Positions 9,195-18,956 of a DNA stretch of 64,000 bases are shown piece by piece. A program made the translations under genes and the position numbers. Where the stretch lies: contig NZ_SCHN01000007.1 of assembly GCF_004120195.1 (NCBI RefSeq), positions 248,001 to 312,000 on the forward strand, in the 5' to 3' direction. The notes beneath the pieces are model-generated. The model was given only the letters and a program-made list of their open reading frames with translations, searched no databases and was not told the origin of the DNA. This DNA is from Enterovibrio baiacu. Its GTDB lineage: Bacteria; Pseudomonadota; Gammaproteobacteria; Enterobacterales; Vibrionaceae. Position 1 is the stretch's first letter, and the number at the start of each line of letters is the position of its first letter.

Positions 9195-10139
9195 ATGAAC
9201 AGATATACAAACTTGCTCGTCGCAATCGATCCTGACCACGAAGATCAACCTGCATTTACGCGGGCCCTTGATATTGCGCATAAGTCGAGTGCATCGGTCA
9301 AAATCACTCTCTTCCTTGCCATATACGATTTCTCCTATGAAATGACATCCATGCTTTCCGCTGAAGAGCGTCAAGCGATGCGCGCTGGCGTATTACGACA
9401 GCGAGAAGAATGGATTGCCTCTCTGGTGGCTCAGCACGACACCAATGACGTGGAAATAGTTAAGCACGTTGTTTGGCACAACCGCCCATACGAAAGCATG
9501 ATTGCTCAGGTATTTGACGGTGAGCATGATCTCCTGATCAAAGCCACGCACAAACACGATAAATTAGGTTCGGTTATTTTCACGCCTACCGATTGGCATT
9601 TACTGCGTAAGTGCCCTTGTCCCGTGTTGCTTGTTAAGCAACATGGTTGGCCTGAAAACGGAAAAATCCTCACCGCAGTGAATGTGTCTTCCGAAAACGA
9701 AGAGCACATTCCTTTAAACGACAAGTTGATTGATGAAGCGAAGGCAATGAGTAAGTTGCTTAACGCTGAAGTGAACTTGGTTAACGCCTACCCGGCTACA
9801 CCGGTCAATGTGACGATTGAACTGCCAGAGTTCGATCCCGCCTCTTACACCGATGCGGTCCGCGGGCATCACCTGCTTGCAATGAAGGCACTTCGTCAAA
9901 AACACACCATTGATGAAGCGCAAACCTATTGCAGCGAAGGCTTGCCTGAAGATGTCATACCTGCCGTTTCGAAAGAGTTGGATGCTGAGCTTGTGATTCT
10001 GGGGACGACGGGGCGTGTGGGCTTGTCCGCTATTTTCATCGGCAATACCGCTGAACACACCATCGACCAGTTGGATTGCGATGTGTTGGCCATTAAGCCG
10101 GATGGCTACGTAAGCCCATTGGCGCCAAACGCAAGCTAA
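9195..10139 (+). CDS. uspE: Universal stress protein UspE
   Basis: Cytoplasmic tandem universal stress protein of 314 residues with two Usp domains (about 1-150 and 155-305). Strong pattern matches to E. coli UspE include VWHNRPYESMI, FTPTDWHLLRKCPCPV and IELPEFDPASYTDAVRG. The second domain ends in the GxxGxxGLSAIFIGNTAE nucleotide-loop-like motif. ATG 9195 has a good GGAGG site nine bases upstream. It is flanked by terminators, so it is monocistronic. UspE is associated with stress survival and motility or aggregation in E. coli. Confidence 0.95.
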   Translation: MNRYTNLLVAIDPDHEDQPAFTRALDIAHKSSASVKITLFLAIYDFSYEMTSMLSAEERQAMRAGVLRQREEWIASLVAQHDTNDVEIVKHVVWHNRPYESMIAQVFDGEHDLLIKATHKHDKLGSVIFTPTDWHLLRKCPCPVLLVKQHGWPENGKILTAVNVSSENEEHIPLNDKLIDEAKAMSKLLNAEVNLVNAYPATPVNVTIELPEFDPASYTDAVRGHHLLAMKALRQKHTIDEAQTYCSEGLPEDVIPAVSKELDAELVILGTTGRVGLSAIFIGNTAEHTIDQLDCDVLAIKPDGYVSPLAPNAS

Positions 10140-10201
10140 TGCGTAACGCCTCGCGATGTTGTGAGGTGTACGTACTGATGAGTCGAAGCCAGCATAGATA
10201 G

Positions 10202-10227
10202 AAGCGCCTTTTTGGCGCTTTTCTTTT
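10202..10227 (+). terminator. Rho-independent terminator after uspE
   Basis: AAGCGCC-TTTTT-GGCGCTT hairpin with a T-rich tail. Confidence 0.8.
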
Positions 10228-10495
10228 TTCTGAATTGTAAAACAGCCCAACGACACAAAAATCCGCGGGTGCTAACGCTGTTTGGCATAGATTGAGGTGC
10301 GTCTTTCTTTGTTCGAGACTAGCATCCTGCCGCGAAATCCGTATCATACGCGCCAAACCTTCGCATCGAGGATCGATGTGCTAGATACGCCAACAAATGC
10401 TGACAGCGAAAACATCGCAAAAGGCTGGGTATTTAAGAGTCGCCATCGATTGGCATTGATTGCGTTGAGAAATTTCAGAGGCACCAAATAGAAAC
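10228..10495 (+). other. Intergenic leader before ttcA
   Basis: About 270 bases between the uspE terminator and ttcA. I see no coding potential, no FNR box and no clear structured element. It presumably holds the ttcA promoter and 5' leader. Confidence 0.5.
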
Positions 10496-11422
10496 ATGTC
10501 GAATCAAGAACTGACCAAATCACAGAAGTACAACCTGAATAAATTGCAAAAGCGCATTCGCCGCAACACTGGCCAAGCAATTGCAGATTTCAATATGATC
10601 GAAGAAGGCGACCGCATCATGGTTTGCCTGAGCGGTGGTAAAGACAGCTACACCATGCTGGAAATCTTGCAAAGCCTTCAAAAGAGCGCACCTGTTTCTT
10701 TTGAGCTGATCGCTGTCAACCTTGACCAGAAGCAACCAGGTTTCCCTGAGCACATTCTGCCAGAGTACTTAGAGAAGCTAGGTGTTCAATACAAGATCGT
10801 AGAAGAAGACACCTACTCTATCGTGAAAGACAAAGTGCCAGAAGGTAAAACGACATGTTCACTTTGCTCGCGCCTACGTCGTGGTATTTTGTACCGTACA
10901 GCGAAAGAGCTTGGTGCGACGAAGATTGCACTGGGTCACCACCGTGATGACATTCTAGAAACCATGTTTTTGAACATGTTCTATGGCGGTAAACTAAAAG
11001 GCATGCCGCCTAAGTTGGTTTCTGATAACGGCGAACACGTTGTTATCCGCCCGCTTGCTTACTGCCGCGAAAAAGACATTGAGCGTTACGCTGACGCGTC
11101 AGATTTCCCGATCATTCCTTGTAACTTGTGTGGCTCACAACCTAACCTACAACGCCAAGTGATCAAAGAAATGCTGCGCGATTGGGATAAGCGTTTCCCT
11201 GGCCGTATTGAAACCATGTTCACTGCCATGCAAAACGTTGTGCCTTCACACCTTGCCGACTTTGAGCTTTTTGATTTCAAGAGTGTTGATAAAGACTCTG
11301 GCGTGATCAACGGCGGCGACACTGCGTTTGATAAAGAACAGTTTACAGATGTTACGCCGTCACAAGACGACGTTGTAGAAGTCGACCCTGCACTTGCTCT
11401 GAACGTGGTTCAAGTTAGCTAA
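10496..11422 (+). CDS. ttcA: tRNA 2-thiocytidine(32) synthetase TtcA
   Basis: Iron-sulfur ATP-dependent enzyme that thiolates cytidine 32 in certain tRNAs. It has 308 residues. The PP-loop motif SGGKDS is at 46-51. [10 protein letters not shown] near 121 supplies two cluster cysteines, and CNLCGS around residue 210 supplies the third. A variable acidic C-terminal tail of about 40 residues follows. It stands alone between its leader and a bidirectional terminator, next to uspE as in many Vibrionaceae. Confidence 0.97.
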   Translation: MSNQELTKSQKYNLNKLQKRIRRNTGQAIADFNMIEEGDRIMVCLSGGKDSYTMLEILQSLQKSAPVSFELIAVNLDQKQPGFPEHILPEYLEKLGVQYKIVEEDTYSIVKDKVPEGKTTCSLCSRLRRGILYRTAKELGATKIALGHHRDDILETMFLNMFYGGKLKGMPPKLVSDNGEHVVIRPLAYCREKDIERYADASDFPIIPCNLCGSQPNLQRQVIKEMLRDWDKRFPGRIETMFTAMQNVVPSHLADFELFDFKSVDKDSGVINGGDTAFDKEQFTDVTPSQDDVVEVDPALALNVVQVS

Positions 11423-11451
11423 GCGACCTCAATGTTGCTGTTATGAATACA

Positions 11452-11484
11452 AAAAGCCCGCTGTTTATCAGCGGGCTTTTTTTG
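11452..11484. terminator. Bidirectional terminator between ttcA and the DUF2987 gene
   Basis: AGCCCGCTG / CAGCGGGCT stem with A and T runs on its two sides, between convergent genes. Confidence 0.85.
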
Positions 11485-11516
11485 GTTTCATCTGTCTATC
11501 AGAACCCAATGGAAGG

Positions 11517-12161
11517 TTAGCTTTGTGGTATCCAAGGCGTCACTTTCAGTGGTTGGGATTCCCAGAAAACACGCTCACCTTCTTTCAAATCAGCAAGGCG
11601 AAGTGTGGCTATGCTGTTCTCGACGGGAATCGAGCGTCCTTCTGATGTGGATAGCGAAGAGACGGGCTTCTCAAAATGCACCATCACACCTTCAACATCT
11701 GGCATGAACCAAGATGCGAACATGCCACCAAGATCTTGCATCATCGCCGACATTTGTGGCACTAAAGTCGCCACTGAATCGGTAGAGATTTCATTTTCAA
11801 AGTGTTCTTTCGCAAGCACTTGGAATGAAATATCACACACATCATCCCCTTCGGTTTGAATAAACACGTCAGGATTCACTTTGCGCAAGTTGCTATCAAG
11901 TGGCAATAGCAGTTCTTGAGAAGCGGGAATAACAAACTCTTCGTAGTTCTTTTTCTTTGCCATCCAAGCTTTGGTTATCTTGCAGGTTTTTCCCGTTGCG
12001 GGTGAAACCATAAAGTACCCAACCTTAACGTCTGGGTGATTCTCACCGGCGTTATGCTTTAGCTGGCTGTAGAGTTTGCTGTACGTAAATTCAACCTGCG
12101 CTGCGGCAGCAGGCATTGAAATTACAGCTGCCACGAGGGCAGCCGTAAGTCCTTTGATCAT
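11517..12161 (-). CDS. DUF2987 periplasmic protein
   Basis: A 214-residue protein with a signal peptide (MIKGLTAALVAAVISMPAAA, cleavage near AAAQ) and a DUF2987 domain. The typical start of the mature part, FTYSKLYSQLKHN, is followed by DVKVGYFMVSP and VIPASQELLLPLD. Function is unknown; the family is widespread in Vibrionaceae. ATG 12161 is chosen over the in-frame TTG at 12173 because a GGAG site lies at correct spacing. The start overlaps the upstream Bax-like stop by four bases (ATGA), so it is coupled to a cell-wall hydrolase gene. Confidence 0.85.
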   Translation of the reverse strand: MIKGLTAALVAAVISMPAAAAQVEFTYSKLYSQLKHNAGENHPDVKVGYFMVSPATGKTCKITKAWMAKKKNYEEFVIPASQELLLPLDSNLRKVNPDVFIQTEGDDVCDISFQVLAKEHFENEISTDSVATLVPQMSAMMQDLGGMFASWFMPDVEGVMVHFEKPVSSLSTSEGRSIPVENSIATLRLADLKEGERVFWESQPLKVTPWIPQS

Positions 12162-12931
12162 CCTTGGCTCCAATATTTCTCGTTATAGCGAATCATGCTT
12201 TGCACTTCATCGACATAAGCTTGCCCACGCTCAGAGTAACTGAGGAGTCCTTTTGCGAGGGCTTCGCCCGTAATAGGTTGTCCAGACTTTCTAAGTGCTG
12301 CACGAATGTTTCGCAATTCTGCGTAAGCGGCATTGCGATTTACATTCAAGAAGTAAGCGCGAATTGCTTGGAAAGCATCTTTAAACACAGCAACTTCATG
12401 CGTCTGTCCTTTGCCTCGTGCGCTAGGCACTAAGCCACAGCCCGCAGTGTAACACCACTGCCCAAAGTAGTTATTCCCTTCTCGAGCGAAGCGTGATGTG
12501 CCCCACCCTGATTCTTTTGCAGCTTGGGTCAGCACAAGATCCGCAGGAATGATATCAACGCGTTTTAGGGCTTCATTGAACCACTTTGCATCGGCGCCGC
12601 CTTCTGGCAACGGTAACTTAAACAGTTCCGCCACTTTCGCCAAAAACGCTTCATCGTCGGACGTCATTGTTGTCGTTGAAGACAGTGTCTTTAAACGCGT
12701 GCGAGCACTAAGGATCAAATCATTAATGTAGGTAACGCCAGGTTTTAAGAAGGCCACAAACGCCTTCTTCTTTTCATCTACGATTTTATACGAGGCGAAA
12801 TCCGGCACCTGTTCCATCGAAGGAGGCGGCGATGCCGGTTGGAGTTGATTCACGTTGGTAATGGATTGTGGTGCATCACTACACGCTGAAAGAAAAAGAG
12901 CCGAAGCCAGTACTACACGGGAAAGCTTCAT
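12158..12931 (-). CDS. Bax/FlgJ-like glucosaminidase lipoprotein
   Basis: Predicted outer-membrane or periplasmic lipoprotein (signal ending in lipobox LSAC, Cys 17) of 257 residues with a C-terminal N-acetylglucosaminidase domain of the Bax/FlgJ type (glycoside hydrolase family 73). The catalytic Glu motif AAKESGWGTSRFA is present, followed by GNNYFGQWCYTAGCG with two Cys that may pair. It probably cleaves peptidoglycan glycan strands. It is the middle gene of a coupled operon: start overlaps the upstream stop in TAATG, and its stop overlaps the DUF2987 start. E. coli Bax is the closest named relative I can suggest; the symbol is left blank. Confidence 0.82.
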   Translation of the reverse strand: MKLSRVVLASALFLSACSDAPQSITNVNQLQPASPPPSMEQVPDFASYKIVDEKKKAFVAFLKPGVTYINDLILSARTRLKTLSSTTTMTSDDEAFLAKVAELFKLPLPEGGADAKWFNEALKRVDIIPADLVLTQAAKESGWGTSRFAREGNNYFGQWCYTAGCGLVPSARGKGQTHEVAVFKDAFQAIRAYFLNVNRNAAYAELRNIRAALRKSGQPITGEALAKGLLSYSERGQAYVDEVQSMIRYNEKYWSQG

Positions 12932-13740
12932 TACGCGTTGAAAACCTCATTATTACCGTCACCTGAAGAAGAATCATCATCGCCCTCTTCAGAGACGGTT
13001 ACTTCTATACCTACACCGAACATCTCGCGGTACAGCACCCCTTTCACGTTGAACATAAAAGGAAGCGCCCAAATGAGCGCGATACCAGCCGTTGCGTAAG
13101 AGAACACAAACAGCACAGCGATGACGATGTAAACCAGCAATAATGGTATCAGCTTTTTTGTGATCGCTCTAAAAGAAACAACCATGGCCTCAACGGGTCT
13201 CAGGCGCTTTTCGCAAATCAACAGCGGAGTCATCGAAAAAGTAATGCCGAGAAACATACCGAGTAACGGCAGGATTTGGTTACCAATGCTTTGCAATGCC
13301 GACACAAAACACATGCCGAGCGTCACTGCCATCGCAAAGGCCATGCCTTTCACTATGTGTCTCGGCTTGGTTCTAAAGCCAATGGCATGACTTAACCCCA
13401 TCAAACTTGCCCCAGCGTAAATAGGCGCGCTTAACACCGTGGAAGCAAACAGCGCAATACGGCCAGACGCGAGCAAATCGTCTGTCATGACAGTGTTCCC
13501 GACGAACGCGTCCATCAGTTCTCTGGGAGAATCCAGTAAGACCGAGAGCACGACCATAAAGAGTGCGACGTTCACGGCGGCAAGAAACAAGACAGCAGGC
13601 AGAAAGCTCCAGAAGTTCTTCTTTGTTAGCTGCATGGCCTCTTCGACCACACTGGTCGCGTTTAACGTATATTTGCCGGTAAGCGCATTTTCTAATGTAC
13701 CGCCGACATGAAGGGCATTATTTAATTGTTGTTTATTCAT
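12931..13740 (-). CDS. Multi-spanning inner membrane protein of unknown function
   Basis: Integral membrane protein of 269 residues with about five to six hydrophobic segments and an acidic, Asp/Ser-rich C-terminal tail (EEGDDDSSSGDG). ATG 13740 (MNKQQLNNAL) is preferred; the frame is open further upstream to 13914 but that extension would run through the divergent potA promoter region and has no coding character. It resembles general membrane families such as UPF0259/DUF975 in layout, but I cannot assign it. It heads the operon with the glucosaminidase and DUF2987 genes. Confidence 0.75.
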   Translation of the reverse strand: MNKQQLNNALHVGGTLENALTGKYTLNATSVVEEAMQLTKKNFWSFLPAVLFLAAVNVALFMVVLSVLLDSPRELMDAFVGNTVMTDDLLASGRIALFASTVLSAPIYAGASLMGLSHAIGFRTKPRHIVKGMAFAMAVTLGMCFVSALQSIGNQILPLLGMFLGITFSMTPLLICEKRLRPVEAMVVSFRAITKKLIPLLLVYIVIAVLFVFSYATAGIALIWALPFMFNVKGVLYREMFGVGIEVTVSEEGDDDSSSGDGNNEVFNA

Positions 13741-14080
13741 ATCTAAGTAACTTTTGTCTTTTGGCTGCGAAATTTCCCCATAAATAAAGTTATAGGTGAT
13801 ATTTTTTGCGCACGTCTCACAGAGGCGTATTTTTAGCCAACAAATAAAGGGTCTATACTGATCCGCGCTCGCTTGTCGAACACGGGAACAAGCGAGGCTG
13901 GCTGCGGAATCCAACGTCGATCTCCGCCCTCATCGTCATCAAGTGGTTTTCTGATGAAAATAAGCCGTTAAAAAGGAAAAAAACGCTTTAACTTCATGGT
14001 TCGCACGTCTATCATGCGCCGTCTACTTTTTAGGGGAATTTTCTAGCTAATCGCCCGTGGTGTAAGGAGTGAGAGTAGAA
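13741..14080 (+). promoter_or_regulatory. potABCD promoter region and long 5' leader with hairpin
   Basis: About 340 bases between the divergent membrane-protein gene and potA. A possible -10 element TATACT lies at 13854-13859 with a weak -35 (TTTTAG) 17 bases upstream. This would start the transcript near 13867. A perfect 9-base inverted repeat, CTCGCTTGT/ACAAGCGAG with an 11-base loop (13868-13896), would then be the first structure of a leader of about 215 bases. Role unknown. Confidence 0.4.
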
Positions 14081-15217
14081 TTGAACGCAACACAACCAAA
14101 CAAGAAACCCGTTGTTCAACTGAAAGGCCTTTGTAAGAGCTTTGACGGTAAAGAGATCATTTCTAAATTTGATCTTGAGATTAACAACGGCGAGTTTTTG
14201 ACAATCCTAGGTCCGTCAGGTTGTGGCAAGACCACAGTACTTCGCTTGATCGCTGGTCTTGAAGATGCAGACGATGGCCAAATTATCCTCGATGAACAAG
14301 ATGTCACTGCTATCCCCGCAGAGCATCGTCACGTCAATACCGTATTCCAAAGCTATGCGCTTTTCCCACACATGACAGTTTTCGAAAACGTTGCATTTGG
14401 CCTGCGCATGCAGAAAGTCAATGAAAGCGAAATCGAGCCGCGCGTGATGGAAGCATTGCGTATGGTACAACTTGAGAAGTTTGCTCCACGCAAGCCGCAT
14501 CAACTGTCTGGTGGTCAACAACAACGTGTTGCAATCGCGCGCGCCGTTGTTAACAAGCCAAAAGTATTGCTGCTTGATGAGTCTCTCTCAGCGTTGGATT
14601 ACAAGCTGCGTAAGCAAATGCAGATGGAGCTAAAACAGCTTCAACGTAAGCTTGGTATTACGTTCATCTTCGTTACTCACGATCAGGAAGAAGCCTTGTC
14701 CATGTCAGATCGCATCATCGTGATGCAATCAGGCAATGTGGTTCAAGACGGAACGCCGCGTGAAATCTATGAAGAACCAGCAAACTTGTTTGTTGCGCGC
14801 TTCATCGGTGAAATCAACGTGTTTGATGCAGATGTGATCGCGCGTATTGACGATCAGCGCATCACCGCAATGGTTGAAAGCCGTGAATGTCAGGTTTACT
14901 GCAAACTTGATGTAGCGAAAGGTGACCGAATTAAAGTTCTTCTACGTCCTGAAGATCTTCGCATTGAAGAAATCAACAGCGGTGAATCTGTCAACAGTGC
15001 TGGCGAAACCGTTAACGGTATCGTGGGTTACGTTCGTGAACGTAACTATAAAGGCATGACGCTAGATTCAGTGCTTGAGCTAGAATCTGGCAAATCTGTC
15101 ATGGTGAGCGAATTCTTCAACGAAGACGATCCAGATGTTGACCACTCATTGGATCAGAAAGTTGCAATTACCTGGGTTGAAAGCTGGGAAGTGGTACTGC
15201 CTGATGAAGAAGCTTAA
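14081..15217 (+). CDS. potA: Spermidine/putrescine ABC transporter ATPase PotA
   Basis: ATP-hydrolysing subunit of the PotABCD polyamine importer. Walker A is GPSGCGKT, the signature is [14 protein letters not shown], and Walker B is [12 protein letters not shown]; a TOBE-type C-terminal domain follows ([22 protein letters not shown]). No ATG is available near the start. Two candidates exist: GTG 14069 and TTG 14081. TTG 14081 is chosen because AGGAGT (14065-14070) lies upstream of it, while GTG 14069 overlaps that site, and because it gives 378 residues, the length of E. coli PotA. The stop overlaps potB by 14 bases. Confidence 0.96.
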   Translation: MNATQPNKKPVVQLKGLCKSFDGKEIISKFDLEINNGEFLTILGPSGCGKTTVLRLIAGLEDADDGQIILDEQDVTAIPAEHRHVNTVFQSYALFPHMTVFENVAFGLRMQKVNESEIEPRVMEALRMVQLEKFAPRKPHQLSGGQQQRVAIARAVVNKPKVLLLDESLSALDYKLRKQMQMELKQLQRKLGITFIFVTHDQEEALSMSDRIIVMQSGNVVQDGTPREIYEEPANLFVARFIGEINVFDADVIARIDDQRITAMVESRECQVYCKLDVAKGDRIKVLLRPEDLRIEEINSGESVNSAGETVNGIVGYVRERNYKGMTLDSVLELESGKSVMVSEFFNEDDPDVDHSLDQKVAITWVESWEVVLPDEEA

Positions 15218-16058
15218 TCTCCAAAACGCCATTATTGGCGTCATTGTAGGTTGGTTGCTGTTGTTCGTGTTTATTCCGAACTTGATGATTATCATCACCA
15301 GCTTCCTGACGCGCGATGATGCAAACTTGATCGAGATGACCTTCACCTTGAGCAACTATGCCAAGCTGTTGGACCCTCTCTATGCAAAAGTGGTTTGGCA
15401 CTCGTTCTACATGGCTGCCATCGCCACCCTGCTCTGTTTGTTAATTGGTTATCCGTTCGCCTATTTTATCGCGCGTATGCCAGAGAAGATGCGTCCGTTC
15501 ATGCTGTTTATGGTCATTGTTCCATTTTGGACCAACTCCCTGATCCGAACGTACGGCCTGAAAATCTTCCTTGGTACGCGTGGTTTACTGAACGAAGGGC
15601 TACTAACGCTTGGTCTGATCGACAAACCTCTGCGCATTATGTACACCGAATATGCAGTGATGATTGGTTTGGTCTATATCCTGCTGCCGTTCATGATCCT
15701 GCCGTTGTACTCAAGCATTGAGAAACTCGACAACAGCTACCTAGAAGCGGCAAAAGATCTTGGCGCGAGCAAGTTCCAATCGTTTGTGAAGGTGATTCTT
15801 CCGCTAACAACGCCGGGTATTATTGCGGGTTGTTTGTTGGTGCTATTGCCTGCACTGGGCATGTTCTATGTGTCGGACCTATTGGGCGGCGCGAAGAACC
15901 TGCTGATTGGTAACGTCATTAAGAGCCAAATTCTCAACGTACGTGACTGGCCATTTGGTTCAGCGGCGAGTATATCGTTGACGGTATTGATGGGTCTGAT
16001 GCTCTTTGCCTACTGGCGTGTTGGTAAGCTGATTAACAAGAAGGTGGAGCTGGAATGA
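15204..16058 (+). CDS. potB: Spermidine/putrescine ABC transporter permease PotB
   Basis: Membrane permease of the polyamine importer, 284 residues with six predicted spans. The cytoplasmic EAA loop, [20 protein letters not shown], contacts PotA. ATG 15204 ([10 protein letters not shown]) is the natural start; it overlaps the end of potA by 14 bases. The stop overlaps potC in an ATGA junction, indicating translational coupling. Closely similar in pattern to E. coli PotB ([18 protein letters not shown]). Confidence 0.96.
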   Translation: MKKLNLQNAIIGVIVGWLLLFVFIPNLMIIITSFLTRDDANLIEMTFTLSNYAKLLDPLYAKVVWHSFYMAAIATLLCLLIGYPFAYFIARMPEKMRPFMLFMVIVPFWTNSLIRTYGLKIFLGTRGLLNEGLLTLGLIDKPLRIMYTEYAVMIGLVYILLPFMILPLYSSIEKLDNSYLEAAKDLGASKFQSFVKVILPLTTPGIIAGCLLVLLPALGMFYVSDLLGGAKNLLIGNVIKSQILNVRDWPFGSAASISLTVLMGLMLFAYWRVGKLINKKVELE

Positions 16059-16825
16059 GTCGTTTTTTCAAGACTGGCTTCATGTCGCTGGTCTACGCGT
16101 TCTTATACATCCCTATCATCATTCTTATCGTTAACTCGTTTAACGAAAGTAAGTTTGGGATGGAATGGAAAGGGTTTACCACCAAGTGGTACACCCAACT
16201 TCTAAGCAACGACAGTTTGGTACAAGCTGCGGGTAACTCGCTCACCATTGCTATTTTCTCAGCAACGGCAGCGGCGGTTATTGGCAGCCTGACAGCGGTA
16301 GCGCTTTATCGCTACCGTTTCCGTGGCAAAGGCTTTGTGAATGGCATGTTGTTCGTGGTGATGATGTCTCCTGACATCGTGATGGCGATTTCATTGCTGG
16401 CACTGTTCGTGTTGCTGGGTGCGCAATTGGGCTTCCTTACCCTTTTGCTTTCTCACATCACCTTCTGTCTGCCGTTTGTTGTGGTGACCGTTTACAGCCG
16501 ATTGAATGGCTTCGACCTTCGCATGCTTGAAGCTGCGAAAGACTTAGCTGCAAGCGAATGGGTTATTCTGACGAAAATCATTCTACCTTTGGCCGCGCCT
16601 GCGGTTGCTGCGGGATGGTTGTTGAGCTTTACCCTTTCTCTTGATGACGTGATCGTTAGTTCGTTTGTGACTGGACCAAGCTATGAAATTTTACCGTTGA
16701 AAATCTACTCAATGGTAAAAGTTGGTGTTTCTCCAGAAGTGAACGCACTCGCAACCCTCATGTTGGTTGTCTCTCTTGCGCTGGTAATTTGTTCGCAATT
16801 GCTGGCTCGCGATAAGGTGCGATAA
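16055..16825 (+). CDS. potC: Spermidine/putrescine ABC transporter permease PotC
   Basis: Second permease subunit, 256 residues with six predicted membrane segments and an EAA-type loop (LEAAKDLAASEWVILTKIIL). It pairs with PotB to form the channel for polyamines delivered by PotD. The start overlaps the potB stop by four bases. A strong hairpin separates it from potD. Confidence 0.96.
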   Translation: MSRFFKTGFMSLVYAFLYIPIIILIVNSFNESKFGMEWKGFTTKWYTQLLSNDSLVQAAGNSLTIAIFSATAAAVIGSLTAVALYRYRFRGKGFVNGMLFVVMMSPDIVMAISLLALFVLLGAQLGFLTLLLSHITFCLPFVVVTVYSRLNGFDLRMLEAAKDLAASEWVILTKIILPLAAPAVAAGWLLSFTLSLDDVIVSSFVTGPSYEILPLKIYSMVKVGVSPEVNALATLMLVVSLALVICSQLLARDKVR

Positions 16826-16872
16826 CAACGACTGAACCTCAAGATTCAGCATTGTTTTTGCATTTTTCAGTC

Positions 16873-16900
16873 ACGGGTGGAGTTTTCCACCCGTTATTCT
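16873..16900 (+). terminator. Hairpin between potC and potD
   Basis: Perfect 9-base stem ACGGGTGGA/TCCACCCGT with a 4-base loop and a weak T-rich tail (TATTCTTG). It could partly terminate or protect the potABC message and so set PotD levels apart from the membrane subunits. Which of these applies cannot be told from sequence. Confidence 0.5.
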
Positions 16901-16937
16901 TGTTAATCAATCCAAAGTAAAACTACAGGAGTTATCG

Positions 16938-17981
16938 ATGAAACCCTGGTCTAAGTTTGTGCTAGGAAGCTCTCTGGCCGTTTCTCTAATCTCTGGTGCT
17001 GCGTCTGCTGCAGACAATGAGCTGTATTTCTATAACTGGTCAGAGTACATCCCTACCGAAGTGCTCGAAGAATTCACAGAAGAAACAGGCATCAAAGTCA
17101 TTTACTCAACCTATGAGTCAAATGAAAGCATGTATGCCAAGCTCAAAACCCACCCTGAAGGCTATGACCTTGTTGTCCCTTCAACCTACTACGTTGCGAA
17201 AATGCGCAAAGAAGGCATGCTTCAGAAAGTTGATAAGACGAAGCTAAGCCACTTTGATGGTCTTGATCCCAACAACTTGAACAAGCCTTTTGATCCAAAC
17301 AACGAATACTCAATCCCGTATATCTGGGGTGCGACGGGTATCGGCGTAAATACTGACGTGATGGAAAAGAGCAGCGTGCACGCGTGGGCTGATCTTTGGA
17401 ATCCGGAGTATGAAGGTCAATTGCTGATGATGGATGACGCGCGTGAGTTCTTCCATATCGCGTTAACCAAACTGGGCTACTCTGCCAACACCACTGACCC
17501 GAAAGAAATTGAAGCAGCTTACAAAGAGCTTCAAAAAATCATGCCGAACGTGCTGGTGTTTAACTCAGACTTCCCTGCGAACCCGTATATGGCGGGTGAA
17601 GTAGCACTTGGCATGCTGTGGAACGGTTCAGCGTATATCGCACGCAGTGAAGGTGCACCAGTGGACATCGTTTGGCCTGAAGAAGGCGCGATTTTCTGGA
17701 TGGATAACCTTGCGATTCCAGCAAATGCAGAAAACGTTGAAGCCGCACACAAGATGATCGACTTCTTGTTGCGCCCAGAAAACGCAGCAAAACTCGCGAT
17801 TGAGATTGGTTACCCAACACCTGTCAAAGCAGCATACCCTCTGCTGCCAAAATCGTTTAAAGACGATCCAAGCGTTTACCCACCGCAAGAAGTGATGGAA
17901 AAAGGCGAATGGCAAAGTTCTGTGGGTGAAGCAAACGTGCTTTACGAAGAGTACTTCCAAAAGCTAAAAGCCGGTCAGTAA
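16938..17981 (+). CDS. potD: Polyamine-binding periplasmic protein PotD
   Basis: Periplasmic spermidine/putrescine receptor of 347 residues. A Sec signal peptide (cleavage after AASA, near residue 24) precedes the conserved mature start ELYFYNWSEYIP. Other family patterns are FDLVVPSTYY-like YDLVVPSTYYV, IPYIWGATGIGVN and the acidic/aromatic binding residues in AYIARSEG and FWMDNLAIP. A good AGGAG site precedes ATG 16938. Only one potD copy is present here; V. cholerae has two tandem copies. A bidirectional terminator follows. Confidence 0.96.
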   Translation: MKPWSKFVLGSSLAVSLISGAASAADNELYFYNWSEYIPTEVLEEFTEETGIKVIYSTYESNESMYAKLKTHPEGYDLVVPSTYYVAKMRKEGMLQKVDKTKLSHFDGLDPNNLNKPFDPNNEYSIPYIWGATGIGVNTDVMEKSSVHAWADLWNPEYEGQLLMMDDAREFFHIALTKLGYSANTTDPKEIEAAYKELQKIMPNVLVFNSDFPANPYMAGEVALGMLWNGSAYIARSEGAPVDIVWPEEGAIFWMDNLAIPANAENVEAAHKMIDFLLRPENAAKLAIEIGYPTPVKAAYPLLPKSFKDDPSVYPPQEVMEKGEWQSSVGEANVLYEEYFQKLKAGQ

Positions 17982-18008
17982 TGTCATTACGCCACCAGCA
18001 AAAATAGA

Positions 18009-18036
18009 AAAAGCGGCCTTCAGGCCGCTTTTTTAT
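18009..18036. terminator. Bidirectional terminator between potD and cobB
   Basis: AAGCGGCCT/AGGCCGCTT stem with A and T runs on either side, between convergent genes. Confidence 0.85.
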
Positions 18037-18067
18037 TGCTTAAAATTCGCCAAACAGCCGTTGCTGC

Positions 18068-18784
18068 TCAGTCTTTCATCGCGAGCAGTTCTTCCACCAG
18101 CGCTGGAACAAGCACACTCGCCTTTCCGTAACGCTTTTCATCAAACTCGCTCTCGACGGCACTCGGTTCAAGGTTGATCTCTATGGTTCTTGCACCATTA
18201 ATCGCCGCTTCATGAACAAATCCTGCTGCGGGATACACCGCACCGGATGTGCCGATGGAAATGAATAGGTCAGCTTGCACCAATGCCGTGTGAATGCGAT
18301 CCATCGCAATCGGCATTTCGCCAAACCAGACAACATGAGGACGAATGGGTGAAGGCATTTGGCAGCAATGACACATTTCGTCTGCGGTGATATCCCCTGT
18401 CCACTCCAAGACTTGGTTAGAGTGACTGCATCGCGCTTTTAGCAGCTCACCATGCATGTGAATCACGTTTTCGCTACCGCCACGTTCGTGAAGGTTGTCG
18501 ATGTTTTGCGTCACGATCGTGACATTGCCATCAAGCTCTCTTTCTAGCTTTGCGAGAGCTTCGTGGGCAGGATTCGGCGATACGCCAGACTGCAATTGCT
18601 TACGACGTTGGTTGTAGAAGTCTTGAACCAAAGCGGGATCACGCGCAAACCCTTCAGGTGTCGCAACGTCTTCAATTCTATGCTCTTCCCAAAGTCCGTC
18701 TTGCGCTCGAAACGTTCGAATGCCGGATTCTGCTGAAATCCCTGCGCCTGTTAACACCACAATGTTTCGATGTGGAAATTGCAT
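18068..18784 (-). CDS. cobB: NAD-dependent protein deacylase CobB (class III sirtuin)
   Basis: Sirtuin of 238 residues that removes acetyl and succinyl groups from lysines using NAD+. Visible motifs: GAGIS (13-17), [12 protein letters not shown] (92-103), catalytic His in HMHGEL (H111), and zinc cysteines C119, C138, C140 and/or C141. The Y57-x2-R60 pair (FYNQRR) matches the acyl-pocket Tyr/Arg of SIRT5-type desuccinylases, as in E. coli CobB. The start at 18784 has an AGGAAG site upstream. It is divergent from the porin operon. Confidence 0.95.
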   Translation of the reverse strand: MQFPHRNIVVLTGAGISAESGIRTFRAQDGLWEEHRIEDVATPEGFARDPALVQDFYNQRRKQLQSGVSPNPAHEALAKLERELDGNVTIVTQNIDNLHERGGSENVIHMHGELLKARCSHSNQVLEWTGDITADEMCHCCQMPSPIRPHVVWFGEMPIAMDRIHTALVQADLFISIGTSGAVYPAAGFVHEAAINGARTIEINLEPSAVESEFDEKRYGKASVLVPALVEELLAMKD

Positions 18785-18956
18785 CCTGAGCTTCCTTTCT
18801 CGTTATCGTTTAAAACCTTTATAACATTGTTAGATTTAGCAAAACAGGATCTAGGCAGTAGACAATAGTCGAACATTAAATCGCACGGTGAATTAACGAG
18901 AAAAAACCGAAAAATGTCTTATATTTAAAAAGTGTATCAATTTCGATAATTACTTT

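Noticed and set aside
9714-10256. Minus-strand frame over uspE
   Set aside because: Opposite strand of a confident gene and no ribosome-binding site.
10297-10491. Small plus-strand frame before ttcA
   Set aside because: No ribosome-binding site and no recognisable character; probably leader.
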